Below the pieces are notes generated by a model. That model was not told the DNA's origin. It saw only the letters and a program-made list of their open reading frames with translations, and searched no databases. A program made the position numbers and the translations under genes. This document shows, in pieces, positions 38,441 through 47,552 of a DNA stretch of 64,000 nucleotides. The number at the start of each line of letters is the position of its first letter. The stretch's first letter is position 1. Source of the stretch: Propionivibrio hellwigii (GTDB lineage: Bacteria > Pseudomonadota > Gammaproteobacteria > Burkholderiales > Rhodocyclaceae); the NCBI RefSeq assembly GCF_041770905.1, contig NZ_JBEUWX010000002.1, forward strand, positions 1,488,001 to 1,552,000, in the 5' to 3' direction.

Positions 38441-39574
38441 ATGAAATTCGAGAACTTCACCCCCGGCCGCTGGCAGCAGCGCCTGCAATATAAGAGTTTT
38501 GAACCCGTTCCGGTCAATCATGACTGGGCCTGGGAAGACCCACAAATCAACCTGCTGCTGGAATCCGCCAACCGCGCGCTGGGCGAGCTCAATGCTTTTT
38601 CGTTGATCGTGCCGGATATTGACCTGTTCATTGCAATGCACGTAGTCAAGGAAGCGCAAACCTCCAGCCGCATCGAAGGCACGCGCACAAGCATTGACGA
38701 AGCCGTCCTGCCCGAAGAGCAAATCACCCCCGAAAAACGCGATGACTGGCACGAAGTCAATAACTACGTCGAGGCCGTCAATTACGCCATAGCCGAGCTG
38801 CATAGCCTGCCGCTATCCAACCGTCTGCTGCGTCAAACCCATACCATTTTGATGCGCGGCGTACGCGGGCAGCACAAGCAGCCCGGCGAATTCCGCATCA
38901 GTCAAAACTGGATTGGTGGCTCCAGCCTCGCCGATGCCGCGTTCATCCCCCCGCATCACGACAATGTGCCGGAACTGATGGGCGATCTGGAAAAATTCTG
39001 GCACAACGAAGCCATTACCTTGCCGCACCTGATTCGGGTGGCGATCAGCCATTACCAGTTCGAAACCATTCACCCGTTTCTCGACGGCAACGGCCGCATC
39101 GGCCGCCTGTTGATTCCGCTTTATCTGGTCAGCAATGGCCTGCTAGCCAAACCCTCGCTCTATCTGTCGGATTTCTTCGAGCGCAACCGGGGCAGCTACT
39201 ACGATGCGCTGACCCGCGTGCGCACTTCCGGCGACCTGATTCACTGGGTGTGTTTTTTTCTGCAAGGCGTTGCCGAAACCTCGATCAAAGGGCGCGAAAC
39301 GTTCAGAAAAATTCTTGCCTTACGCACAGATGCGGAACAGCGCATCCTGAGCCTGGGCAAACGCACGCCCAATGCCCATACCGCACTGAACCTGCTATAC
39401 AGCCGCCCCATCATCGCCGCCGCCCATCTGGAACAAGCGCTTGGCGTATCCACGCCCACGGCGCAGGCCTTGATCAAAGATCTGGTTCGCCTCGACATTC
39501 TGAGCGAAATCACCAGCCAGAAACGCGCCCGGCTGTACTCCTTCAAATCCTACCTCGACCTGTTCCTCGGCTAA
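38441..39574 (+). CDS. class II Fic-domain AMP transferase with C-terminal winged helix
   Basis: A complete 377-residue Fic protein. The active-site motif HPFLDGNGRIGR (near 210) has the histidine and both nucleotide-binding arginines. The inhibitory motif SSRIEG (near 74) is of the (S/T)xxxE(G/N) type, so the enzyme should restrain itself (class II). The N-terminal Fic_N region precedes it, and the last ~70 residues form a winged helix-turn-helix (AAHLEQALGVSTPTAQALI, SQKRARLYSFKSYL), suggesting DNA binding. Such enzymes transfer AMP to proteins; the target is unknown. Starts at ATG 38441, with no clear ribosome site. Confidence 0.9.
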   Translation: MKFENFTPGRWQQRLQYKSFEPVPVNHDWAWEDPQINLLLESANRALGELNAFSLIVPDIDLFIAMHVVKEAQTSSRIEGTRTSIDEAVLPEEQITPEKRDDWHEVNNYVEAVNYAIAELHSLPLSNRLLRQTHTILMRGVRGQHKQPGEFRISQNWIGGSSLADAAFIPPHHDNVPELMGDLEKFWHNEAITLPHLIRVAISHYQFETIHPFLDGNGRIGRLLIPLYLVSNGLLAKPSLYLSDFFERNRGSYYDALTRVRTSGDLIHWVCFFLQGVAETSIKGRETFRKILALRTDAEQRILSLGKRTPNAHTALNLLYSRPIIAAAHLEQALGVSTPTAQALIKDLVRLDILSEITSQKRARLYSFKSYLDLFLG

Positions 39575-39596
39575 GAGAAACCGATTGACTTTAACG

Positions 39597-39634
39597 AATA
39601 TGAAAAATTCTGGAATTACCTAATTTTTCATATT
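39597..39634. terminator. 13-bp perfect AT-rich inverted repeat after fic
   Basis: AATATGAAAAATT and AATTTTTCATATT pair perfectly around a 12-base loop, 23 bp after the fic stop. It may act as a weak terminator or a protein-binding site; the usual GC-rich stem and following T run of an intrinsic terminator are missing. Confidence 0.45.
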
Positions 39635-39729
39635 GCGTTGGAAATGCTTGCCGTACAAAAAACCACTGCACCCAGGTGAATGCATTTAAACCTCAACCAA
39701 TTGCAGTGCGGGCAGCATAGCGCCGACGA

Positions 39730-40275
39730 AGCCCTTATAAACAGGGCGTTTCCGGGCACCCATGTCGGAAACCCGCGTCCCTTGGGTGTTTCCAGCCACC
39801 CCTCGCCAGAACCCGCGTCCTATAAGGCGTTCCGGATAGGCCGGCCGGAAATGCCCGATAGACAAGGGCTAGCGGCCAGCGGCATAAATTATCGGACAGA
39901 GAGACAGACGGCAGTAATCAATCACTGACCAGAGAGGCAAGCGGCGGTATACGTTCCGGAAGGCTTCCCGAAATGGACCCAAACCTTGCCTCAGCCTGCG
40001 CCTCAGTTGAGGGCGCCGGTCAAGCTGAATGGACGGCCGTGCCGGGTTACAGCCGCCCCATCTTTGCCCCCGCCTTCCTGACCGGCAAGCCAGCGCCGTG
40101 CCGGAACTGGCGTCTGTCGCCATACCCCTCGGCTGAAGCCCGCGTCTTTTGGGCGTTTCCGGGCACCTATCGCCAGAACCCGCGTCCTATAAGGCGTTCC
40201 GGGCAGGCAGGCTGGAAACGCCCGATAGACAAGGGCTAGCGGCCAGCGGCCGACGAAATAAATTATCGGGCAGGG
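39730..40275. repeat. palindromic units and segmental duplications downstream of fic
   Basis: The 716-bp gap between fic and rng holds about seven modular units (cores CCCTTATAAACAGGG, CCCGCGTCCCTTGGG, CCCGCGTCCTATAAGG, CCCGATAGACAAGGG). The tail CCCGATAGACAAGGGCTAGC with GGCCAGCGG and ATAAATTATCGG occurs twice (39850-39895 and 40220-40271). The part 40052-40213 is the partner of 37886-38086. No gene is seen. Confidence 0.8.
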
Positions 40276-40290
40276 GGGCGGACGGCGGCT

Positions 40291-41745
40291 TTACAGCAGC
40301 ACGATATCGTACTGCTCCGGCGCATAGCTCGGCTCGGCTTGAAGGGAGACCGGCTTGCCGATGAAATCGGACAGCTTCGCCAGCCCCTGCGACTCTTCGT
40401 CGAGAAAGACGTCGATCACCGGCACGCCGGCGAGAATGCGGTATTCGCGCGCGTTGAACTGGCGCGCCTCGCGCAGCAGATCGCGCAGGATTTCATAGGC
40501 GACGGTGCGCGCCGTCTTCACTTCGCCGCGGCCGCCGCAGGTCGGGCATTCTTCGCACAGGATGTGCGCCAGCGACTCGCGCGTGCGCTTGCGCGTCATT
40601 TCGACCAGCCCAAGGGCGCTGAAGCCGTTGACCGTCAGGCGGGTGTGGTCGCTGGACAGCGCTTTGTTGAATTCGGCCAGCACGGCGGTGCGGTGCTCGT
40701 CGCTATCCATGTCGATGAAGTCGATGATGATGATGCCGCCGAGATTGCGCAGGCGAAGCTGGCGGGCAATAGCCTGCGCGGCTTCCAGATTGGTTTTGAA
40801 CACGGTGTCGTCGAAGTTGCGCACGCCGACAAAGCCGCCGGTGTTGACGTCGATCGTCGTCATCGCCTCGGTCTGGTCGAAGATCAGATAGCCGCCGGAT
40901 TTTAGATCGACACGCCGCGCCAGCGCTTTCTGGATTTCTTCCTCGACGCCGTGCAGGTCGAACAGCGGGCGGTCGCCGCCGTAGTGCGCCAGCAGCGGGA
41001 CGACATCCGGCGTATACGTTTCGGCAAAGGTGCGCAGCGCCTGAAAATTTTCGCGCGAGTCGATGACGATTCCCTGCGTCTCCGGATTGACAAAATCACG
41101 CAGTACGCGCAATCCCAGCGACAACTCACAGTAAATTGCCGAAGGCGCCGGCCGGATTTGTGCACGCGCCTCGATATCCGCCCACAGCTTGCGCAGATAG
41201 GCCATGTCCTTGAGCAGTTCTTCGTCGCTGGCGTTCTCGGCCATCGTGCGCACGATGAAGCCGCCCGATTCTTCGTCCGGCACCAGTTGCGCGAGCCTTT
41301 CGCGCAGCGCTTCGCGCCCCGCTTCGTCGCCAATGCGCTGCGAGATGCCGATATGTTTCTCTTTTGGCAGATAGACGAGCAATCGCCCGGCCAGCGACAT
41401 CTGTGTTGACAGGCGCGCGCCCTTGCTGCCGATCGGATCCTTGATGACCTGGACGATCAGGCTCTGCCCTTCGTGCAGAATGCGCTCGATCGGCCGCGGC
41501 GAATCGCCGTTGGTGCGCGGCTCGTAAATATCGGCGACATGCAGAAAGGCCGTGCGCTCCAGGCCGACATCGATAAAGGCCGACTGCATGCCCGGCAGCA
41601 CGCGCACGACCTTGCCCAGGTAGATGTTGCCGACCAGACCGCGGCTGGCGGTGCGCTCGATGTGCAACTCCTGCACGGACCCTTGGTCGATCACGGCGAC
41701 GCGCGTTTCCTGCGGCGTGAAGTTGATGAAAATTTCTTCTGACAT
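40291..41745 (-). CDS. rng: ribonuclease G
   Basis: RNase G trims the 5' end of 16S rRNA and decays some mRNAs. The 484-residue protein starts MSEEIFINFTPQETRVAV, has the S1 domain (GNIYLGKVVRVLPGMQSAFIDVG), catalytic aspartates in TIDVNTGGFVG and IIIDFIDMD, and the zinc-link cysteines CEECPTCGGRG. It lacks the long C-terminal scaffold of RNase E. ATG 41745 gives the family N-terminus. In related genomes rng follows maf directly; here two plus-strand genes and a repeat block lie between. Confidence 0.95.
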   Translation of the reverse strand: MSEEIFINFTPQETRVAVIDQGSVQELHIERTASRGLVGNIYLGKVVRVLPGMQSAFIDVGLERTAFLHVADIYEPRTNGDSPRPIERILHEGQSLIVQVIKDPIGSKGARLSTQMSLAGRLLVYLPKEKHIGISQRIGDEAGREALRERLAQLVPDEESGGFIVRTMAENASDEELLKDMAYLRKLWADIEARAQIRPAPSAIYCELSLGLRVLRDFVNPETQGIVIDSRENFQALRTFAETYTPDVVPLLAHYGGDRPLFDLHGVEEEIQKALARRVDLKSGGYLIFDQTEAMTTIDVNTGGFVGVRNFDDTVFKTNLEAAQAIARQLRLRNLGGIIIIDFIDMDSDEHRTAVLAEFNKALSSDHTRLTVNGFSALGLVEMTRKRTRESLAHILCEECPTCGGRGEVKTARTVAYEILRDLLREARQFNAREYRILAGVPVIDVFLDEESQGLAKLSDFIGKPVSLQAEPSYAPEQYDIVLL

Positions 41746-41860
41746 GGCAAACAAAAGCGTTAAACAAACGCTGTAGAATGTTGAAATTCCGGGCATTCTA
41801 CCGCGATCTCTCCGCCTTTCTTTTCGCTTTTTTCCTCTGCCTTCTCACGTCAATCCCGTC

Positions 41861-43144
41861 ATGGTCGTTCCCGAACTGCTTTCTCCCGCCGGCTCGCTGG
41901 CCATGATGCGCCGCGCTTTTGCCTTCGGCGCCGACGCCGTTTACGCCGGCCAGCCGCGTTACAGCCTGCGTGTGCGCAACAACGAATTCGGCGATGCGGC
42001 GCGGCTCGGCCAGGCTATCGACGAAGCGCACGCCGCGGGCAAGGCGTTTTACCTCGTCAGCAATGTCGTGCCGCACAATGCCAAGGTGCGCACCTATCTG
42101 GCCGACATGGAAGACATTGTCGCGCTTTCGCCGGATGCCCTGATCATGGCTGACCCCGGCCTGATCGACCTGGTGCGCGAACGCTGGCCGGATATGCCGA
42201 TTCACCTTTCGGTGCAGGCCAATACCGTCAATTTCGCCGCCGTGCGTTTCTGGCAGAAGCTCGGCCTGCGGCGCATCATTCTCTCGCGCGAGCTGTCGAT
42301 TCCGGAAATCGCCGAAATTCGCCAGCAGTGCCCGGACATCGAACTGGAAGTTTTCATCCACGGCGCGCTGTGCATCGCCTATTCCGGCCGCTGCCTGCTG
42401 TCCGGCTACTTCAACCGGCGCGACGCCAACCAGGGCGCCTGCACCAATGCCTGCCGCTGGAACTACACGCTGAACGCGGCGGCCGCGGACGCCGCCGGCG
42501 ATGTCTGGCTGCTGGAAGAGCGCGAGCGCCCCGGCGAGATGATGCCGATCGAGGAGGATGAACACGGCACTTACATTCTCAATTCCAAAGACCTGCGCGC
42601 CGTCGAGCACGTCCAGCGTCTGGTCGAGATCGGCGTCGATTCGCTGAAAATCGAGGGGCGAACCAAGTCGCCGTACTACGCCGCGCGCACCGCGCAAATT
42701 TACCGCCGCGCCATTGATGACGCCGTCACCGGCCGGCCGTTTGATCCGCGCCTGCTCAGCGCGCTGGAAAGCCTCGCCAACCGTGGCTATACCGACGGCT
42801 TTTACCGGCCGCGGCGCAACGCCGATCTGGCCGACCAGGCCCGGCTGCAAAACTACCAGCGCGGCAGTTCCGAGTCCGAACACAGCCGCTACGTTGGCGA
42901 CGTGCTCAACTGGGATGAAACACGCCAACTCGCTGAAGTCGACGTCAAAAACCATTTTGCCGTCGGCGACCGTCTAGAACTCATCCACCCGTCGGGCAAT
43001 GTCACCCTGCGCCTTGAACGCATGGAAAACGCCGACGGGCAAGCGATCCCGACGGCGCCCGGCAACGGCCATCGCGTCTGGATTCCGCTGCCGGCGCCGC
43101 GCCCGACGCCGCTAGCGGAAGCCATGTTGGCGCGGTTTTCCTGA
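41861..43144 (+). CDS. trhP: tRNA 5-hydroxyuridine synthesis protein, U32 peptidase family (YegQ-like)
   Basis: 427 residues closely matching the E. coli YegQ/TrhP pattern: PELLSPAGS, ADAVYAGQPRYSLRVRNNEF, HLSVQAN, the cysteine cluster GALCIAYSGRCLLSGY and GACTNACRW (iron-sulphur or zinc ligands in this family), and EDEHGTYILNSKDLRA. TrhP makes ho5U at tRNA position 34 with prephenate dependence; it is not a true peptidase. It is divergent from rng, and the 115-bp space holds both promoters. No good ribosome site is visible before ATG 41861. Confidence 0.92.
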   Translation: MVVPELLSPAGSLAMMRRAFAFGADAVYAGQPRYSLRVRNNEFGDAARLGQAIDEAHAAGKAFYLVSNVVPHNAKVRTYLADMEDIVALSPDALIMADPGLIDLVRERWPDMPIHLSVQANTVNFAAVRFWQKLGLRRIILSRELSIPEIAEIRQQCPDIELEVFIHGALCIAYSGRCLLSGYFNRRDANQGACTNACRWNYTLNAAAADAAGDVWLLEERERPGEMMPIEEDEHGTYILNSKDLRAVEHVQRLVEIGVDSLKIEGRTKSPYYAARTAQIYRRAIDDAVTGRPFDPRLLSALESLANRGYTDGFYRPRRNADLADQARLQNYQRGSSESEHSRYVGDVLNWDETRQLAEVDVKNHFAVGDRLELIHPSGNVTLRLERMENADGQAIPTAPGNGHRVWIPLPAPRPTPLAEAMLARFS

Positions 43145-43200
43145 AACACCGGCGCCGTGACCGTTGCCCGGTGAACAGCCCTCCCACGCCCAGACGCAGC

Positions 43201-44421
43201 ATGGCCCAAGCGCAGACACATAACGCCGCCGCAGGCACCGATCCGGGCGGCCGTTCGCTCGCACATTCGGTCACACCTCCGGCCGCGCACCTGTTCGTTG
43301 ATATTTCTGCGCATGGCTTCGGCCATCTCGCTCAGGCCGCGCCGATTCTCAATGCCTTACAGCGGCAGCGCCCCGGCCTGCGCCTGACGCTACGCAGCGC
43401 CTTGCCGGAAGCGCGGCTGAAAAGCCGTATCGACGGCGCGTTCACGCACATCGCCGCCGCTTCCGATTTCGGCTTTGCCATGCATAACGCCCTCAATATC
43501 GACCTGCCAGCCACATTGCGGCGCTACCGCCGGCAGCACGCGGACTGGGCGCGGCGCGTCGATGCCGAAGCGCGTTTTCTGGACACGCTGCGCCCCGATC
43601 TGGTGCTCACCGATGTCGCCTATCTGCCGCTCGCCGGTGCGGCGCACGCCGGCATTCCCGCCTGGTCGATGTGTTCGCTCAACTGGGCCGACCTGTTTGC
43701 CCATTTTTTCGTCGATCGGGGAAATGATGATCACGGACAAGATGCGGCCGCCCGCCGCAAGCGCGAGGAGCGTTGCAAAATCCACGGCGAAATTCTGGCC
43801 GCCTACCGCAGTGCGGCGCCTTTTCTACGCCTGACGCCGGCCATGCCGATGCACGATTTCGGCAACACGCGCGCCATCGCCCCCGTCGCTGCACTGGGCA
43901 CGCCGCGCCGCGCCGAACTGGCGGAGAAACTGGCACTTGCGCCCGACGAGCGCCTGGTGCTCATCACCTACGGCGGGTTTGATCACGATCTGGGCGCCGC
44001 CCGCTGGCCGCACCTGCCGGGCATCCGCTGGCTGGTTCCGCAGTCGTGGCAGATCCGGCGACCGGACATGACGGCGCTCGAATCATTGCTTTCCCCCGAC
44101 TTCACCTTTTCCGATCTGCTGGCCAGCGCCGATGCACTGCTCGCCAAGCCGGGCTACGGCACCTTCGTCGAAGCCGCCTGCAACGGCATCCCCGTGCTCT
44201 ACCAGCGGCGAGGCGACTGGCCGGAACAGGATTATCTGATCGACTGGCTGGAAAAAAACGCCTGCTGCCGGGAAATCGCGCCGGAAATGCTGGCACGCGG
44301 CGCCTTGGCAAGCAGCCTGAAAGCGCTCTGGCGGGATGCCGAGGAAACGCCGAACAGGCCGCCGCGCCCGGACGGCATCGCCGAAGCCGCCCAGCTGCTA
44401 TCGGCACAGCTCACGCGCTGA
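43201..44421 (+). CDS. GT-B glycosyltransferase-like protein, unassigned
   Basis: About 406 residues. The N-terminal HLFVDISAHGFGHLAQAAPIL is the glycine-rich opening seen in MurG-like GT-B folds and in the glycosyltransferase-like part of arabinokinase-type proteins; the C-terminal LAKPGYGTFVEAACNGIPVLYQRR is the nucleotide-sugar-binding region. Donor and acceptor are unknown and there is no sugar-nucleotide gene nearby. Start is uncertain: ATG 43201 or GTG 43171. It follows trhP by 57 bp on the same strand. Confidence 0.7.
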   Translation: MAQAQTHNAAAGTDPGGRSLAHSVTPPAAHLFVDISAHGFGHLAQAAPILNALQRQRPGLRLTLRSALPEARLKSRIDGAFTHIAAASDFGFAMHNALNIDLPATLRRYRRQHADWARRVDAEARFLDTLRPDLVLTDVAYLPLAGAAHAGIPAWSMCSLNWADLFAHFFVDRGNDDHGQDAAARRKREERCKIHGEILAAYRSAAPFLRLTPAMPMHDFGNTRAIAPVAALGTPRRAELAEKLALAPDERLVLITYGGFDHDLGAARWPHLPGIRWLVPQSWQIRRPDMTALESLLSPDFTFSDLLASADALLAKPGYGTFVEAACNGIPVLYQRRGDWPEQDYLIDWLEKNACCREIAPEMLARGALASSLKALWRDAEETPNRPPRPDGIAEAAQLLSAQLTR

Positions 44422-44439
44422 ATTGGGAATCCCGACAGG

Positions 44440-45000
44440 CACCGCTAAAGCCCGCGCAAACAGGGCATTCCAGAGTTTGCTGCCCTGCAGCCTTTTATCC
44501 ATAAGGGTTTCAGAAGTATCCACCCGGAAACGCCCTATTTATAAGGGGCTTCAGGGCATACCTCCCGGAGATGCCCTAAATACGCGGGATAGCGGGCAGC
44601 ACTCCTTTGGGGGAAGGTGTCACGGAGCCGTCGCGTCAGTGGTCGATGGATTTTTGATTCTCCCCTTGTGGGGGAGATTCTCCGAAGGGGCAGAGAGGGC
44701 AACACGCCGAAGGCTTCGGTTTCTGTTATTTCAGATGGGATTTGATTTTTCCCCTGCGCTCTTTTTGCTTTTTTACTTTCTCCCCAAATTCCCCTCCCAA
44801 AGGACGAGAGGATTTTCGGGTACCCTGAACCCCGCGTGGATAAGGTGTTTGCGGGCGGGCACTTCCAAAACCCGCATGGATAAAGGTGCTCCGGGTAGGG
44901 TGTCTGGATATGCCCTATTTATAAGGGCTTCAAGGCAGGGGTTCCGGAGATGCCCTAAATACGCGGGGTTCAGGGCACCCACATTTGATTGAGACGCCCA
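44440..45000. repeat. palindromic unit array G with ~225-bp type D repeat
   Basis: Modular units fill 44443-44600 (cores CCTTTTATCCATAAGGG, CCCTATTTATAAGGGG, CCCTAAATACGCGGG) and 44825-44985. Between them, 44602-44822 is a different element with the hairpin CGAAGGCTTCGG and polypyrimidine stretches, which recurs inverted at 61755-61992. No gene is seen in the 688-bp gap. Confidence 0.8.
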
Positions 45001-45004
45001 AAAT

Positions 45005-45108
45005 ATAGCGGCTTGGCTTTACCAAAAAACAAGGCGGTAAACCGCTGACAGTACGCGTAGTACGGCAAGGCAAGGCCAACGCCGTAGTTTGGCGAAGAAA
45101 GCCGCTAT
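45005..45108 (+). repeat. CREE-like inverted-repeat element, copy 3
   Basis: 104 bp with TIRs ATAGCGGCTTGGCTTT against GAAGAAAGCCGCTAT and the core ACAAGGCGGTAAACCGCTGA, CAGTACGCGTAGTACGG, CAACGCCGTA. It ends one base before the maf stop codon, so any maf transcript would carry the element as its 3' end. Confidence 0.85.
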
Positions 45109-45109
45109 C

Positions 45110-45790
45110 TCAGGGCATGACTTTGAACTGCCGCAGCAACTCGCCGGTTTCAAAGAGCGGCAGCCCCACCACGCCGCTGAAGCTGCCGACCAGATGCTGG
45201 ATGAACAGCCCCGCGCCGCCCTGGATGCCATAAGCCCCCGCCTTGTCGAGCGGCTCGCCGGTGGCGACGTAGCGGCGGATGCCCGCTTCATCAAGCGGAG
45301 AAAAGCGGACTTCGCTGATCGACAGCGCCGATTCGATGTGCGCCGCATCGGCGACCGACACGGCCGTCAACACGCGGTGGGTTTGTCCGGAGAGGCATTT
45401 GAGGATACGCACGGCGTCTTCTTCATCCACCGGTTTGCCGATGATTTCGCCTTCAAATTCGATCGTCGTATCCGCCGCCAGTACCGGACACGGCGGCAGA
45501 TTGCGCCAGGTCACCAGCCGCCGGCCATGTTCCGCCTTGGCCAGGGCGATGCGCTGCACGTAGTCGATCGCCGCCTCGCCGGGCAATACCGCCTCACTGA
45601 CTTCCGGGTCTTCGCGCGGCGGCAGGCGAAAGAGCAGCGGCCGGAAACGGATGCCGATCTGCTTGAGCAGCTCACGCCGGCGCGGGCTGCGTGAGGCGAG
45701 ATAAATTTGCGGCGCCTTGATGTCATCAACCGCTTCGCTGGCGGCAATTTCGGGCATATCAATTGTGGTTTCAGAGCTTATTTCGTTCAT
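45110..45790 (-). CDS. maf: Maf-like nucleoside triphosphate pyrophosphatase
   Basis: Maf proteins hydrolyse non-canonical or excess NTPs to monophosphates and are linked to septation. The 226-residue protein begins with a ~28-residue tail, then IYLASRSPRRRELLKQIG, VLAADTTIEFEG, and DKAGAYGIQGGAGLFIQ, the diagnostic motifs. Length is about 20 residues above usual owing to the N-terminal tail; ATG 45757 is an alternative start. It lies after rlmH, rsfS and nadD in conserved order. Confidence 0.93.
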   Translation of the reverse strand: MNEISSETTIDMPEIAASEAVDDIKAPQIYLASRSPRRRELLKQIGIRFRPLLFRLPPREDPEVSEAVLPGEAAIDYVQRIALAKAEHGRRLVTWRNLPPCPVLAADTTIEFEGEIIGKPVDEEDAVRILKCLSGQTHRVLTAVSVADAAHIESALSISEVRFSPLDEAGIRRYVATGEPLDKAGAYGIQGGAGLFIQHLVGSFSGVVGLPLFETGELLRQFKVMP

Positions 45791-45958
45791 GGCATGTCAT
45801 GGAGTGATTGCTGGGGAAGCGCATTTCTCCGCCGATTGGCGCGCCCCGTCGTTTTTGGGTCGGGCTGCACGCGCTTCGCTTCGCCGCTGCGCTGGCAGTA
45901 CGGATGATCGCGTCCTCTGCGTCGGATGGTTGGAGAGATGCCGGGCGGACACGACTAC

Positions 45959-46429
45959 TCAGCCCTCCCGGTGATAAGGGTGGTTCTTGACGATGCTGAC
46001 CGCGCGATAAAGCTGCTCGCACAGCACCAGCCGCGCCAGCGCATGCGGCAGGGTCAGGCTGGAAAGGCGCAGCCTCATGTGGGCACGCTGTTTGATGTCT
46101 TCATCAAGGCCGTCGGCGCCGCCAATGACAAAAGCGGTATCACCGCCTTCGCGCAGCCAGTCTTGCAAGCGCTGCGCCAGCTGCATCGTGGGTAGATCTT
46201 CGCCGCGCTCATCGAGGACAACGATCCGCGCATATCCTGGCAGAGCCGCCAGCAGGCGCGTTTTTTCCGCGGCCAGCAGTTGCGCGCGCGTTTTGCCGGC
46301 GCGCGCTTCGGGCTTGATTTCGGTCACGCTCACCGACAGTTCGCGCGGCAGCCGTTTGAGATATTCCTCGCAGCCTTCCGCCACCCAGCCCGGCAGCCGG
46401 TGCCCCACCGCCAGAATGCCCAGTTTCAT
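45959..46429 (-). CDS. rlmH: 23S rRNA pseudouridine 1915 N3-methyltransferase
   Basis: RlmH is a small SPOUT methyltransferase that modifies pseudouridine 1915 of 23S rRNA on whole ribosomes. The 156-residue sequence has MKLGILAVGHRLPGWV, LDERGEDLPTMQLAQRLQ, FVIGGADGLDEDIKQRA and the knotted C-terminus LTLPHALARLVLCEQLYRA. It follows rsfS by 20 bp. Confidence 0.95.
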   Translation of the reverse strand: MKLGILAVGHRLPGWVAEGCEEYLKRLPRELSVSVTEIKPEARAGKTRAQLLAAEKTRLLAALPGYARIVVLDERGEDLPTMQLAQRLQDWLREGGDTAFVIGGADGLDEDIKQRAHMRLRLSSLTLPHALARLVLCEQLYRAVSIVKNHPYHREG

Positions 46430-46449
46430 CGGCTGTCACATCCCCTCGC

Positions 46450-46842
46450 TTACGCGGAGGCATCCGTTGCCTGAGATTGAGTGGCCTCGCGCACGCGCAG
46501 CGGCCCTTTTCCGCCCCAGAGTTCTTCCAGGTTGTAGTAGCTGCGGATGGCCGGCTGCATGATATGCACGACGACGTCGCCGAGATCGACGAGCACCCAT
46601 TCGCCCGCATCCTCGCCTTCGGTTGACAGGATGTCGATGCCGGCTTCGCGCGCCTTGTCGGTCACGCTGCGCGCCAGCGAACGCACCTGCCGGTTGGAGT
46701 CACCGCTGGCGATAACGATGCTCTCGAACAGCGACGTCAGCTTTTTCGTGCTGATGACCTCGATCTCCTTGCCCTTGATGTCTTCCAGGGCGGCGATGAC
46801 GATTTTTTCAATCTGGCTGCGGGTTGGGCGGCGGGTGCTCAT
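46450..46842 (-). CDS. rsfS: ribosomal silencing factor RsfS
   Basis: RsfS binds L14 and blocks subunit joining in starvation. The 130-residue protein shows IVIAALEDIKGKEIEVIST, VIASGDSNRQVRSLARSV, EGEDAGEWVLVDLGDVVVHIM and YNLEELWG, all typical. It starts 7 bp after nadD ends and precedes rlmH. Confidence 0.95.
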   Translation of the reverse strand: MSTRRPTRSQIEKIVIAALEDIKGKEIEVISTKKLTSLFESIVIASGDSNRQVRSLARSVTDKAREAGIDILSTEGEDAGEWVLVDLGDVVVHIMQPAIRSYYNLEELWGGKGPLRVREATQSQATDASA

Positions 46843-46849
46843 GAAGGTT

Positions 46850-47542
46850 TCAATGCTCCGTATAAAGGTTATGGCGGCGAATGTAGTCGATGACCGCGTC
46901 GGGCAGCAAGTAGCGCGGCGTCATGCCCCGCACCAGAAACGCCCGAATGCGGGTTGCGGAAATATCGAGCGGCGTCATGGCGAAGGCTACGATCTGTCCG
47001 GCGGGCGATGCAGACAGCGCGGCGAGGTCATCGACGCAGCGCGCGCGGAACGCCGCCGCCAGCGCTGGCGACAAGTCTTCCGCACGCAATGAATAGCCGG
47101 GGCGGCAGACGACGGCGATATGCGCCAGTTCAAACAGCTGCCGCCAGCGATGCCACGCCTCCAGGCGGAGGAACGCATCGACGCCGGTGAGCAGCACCAG
47201 CGGCTGCCTGCTGCCGCAAACCTCCGCGCGGCGCAGGCGCTCCAGCGTTGGCACGGTATAGCTGACACGCTCGCTCGCCACTTCGGCATCGTCAAGGATA
47301 AAGCGCGGATTGTCGGCAATGGCGCACCGCGTCATCGCCAGCCGGTGCGCAGCGCTTGCCTGCGGCACCGCGCGCAGCGCCGGCTGCCCGGCCGGTATCC
47401 AGCGGACGGAAGACAGCCCCAGCGCTTCGGCGGCTTCCTCGGCCAGGCGCAGATGGCCGTAATGCACCGGGTCGAAGGTGCCGCCGAACACCCCCTGCGG
47501 AGCTAGAGAAGACGACGGGGCAAGCCCCCGTGTTTCGGGCAT
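46850..47542 (-). CDS. nadD: nicotinate-nucleotide adenylyltransferase
   Basis: NadD adenylates nicotinate mononucleotide in NAD synthesis. The 230-residue protein has the GGTFDPVHYGHL nucleotidyltransferase motif, and DISATRIRAFLVRG near the C-terminus (the ISxTxxR motif). The ATG at 47542 follows an AAGG site; the upstream frame up to 47611 overlaps the next gene and is unlikely. Groups with rsfS and rlmH. Confidence 0.93.
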   Translation of the reverse strand: MPETRGLAPSSSLAPQGVFGGTFDPVHYGHLRLAEEAAEALGLSSVRWIPAGQPALRAVPQASAAHRLAMTRCAIADNPRFILDDAEVASERVSYTVPTLERLRRAEVCGSRQPLVLLTGVDAFLRLEAWHRWRQLFELAHIAVVCRPGYSLRAEDLSPALAAAFRARCVDDLAALSASPAGQIVAFAMTPLDISATRIRAFLVRGMTPRYLLPDAVIDYIRRHNLYTEH

Positions 47543-47552
47543 TTCAGGCCTT

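Noticed and set aside
41798..42955. A 385-codon frame opposite trhP
   Set aside because: trhP is unambiguous on the plus strand; the antisense frame has no motif.
45791..45958. Small gene between maf and rlmH
   Set aside because: The 168-bp gap has frames on both strands but no start with a ribosome site and no recognisable product.
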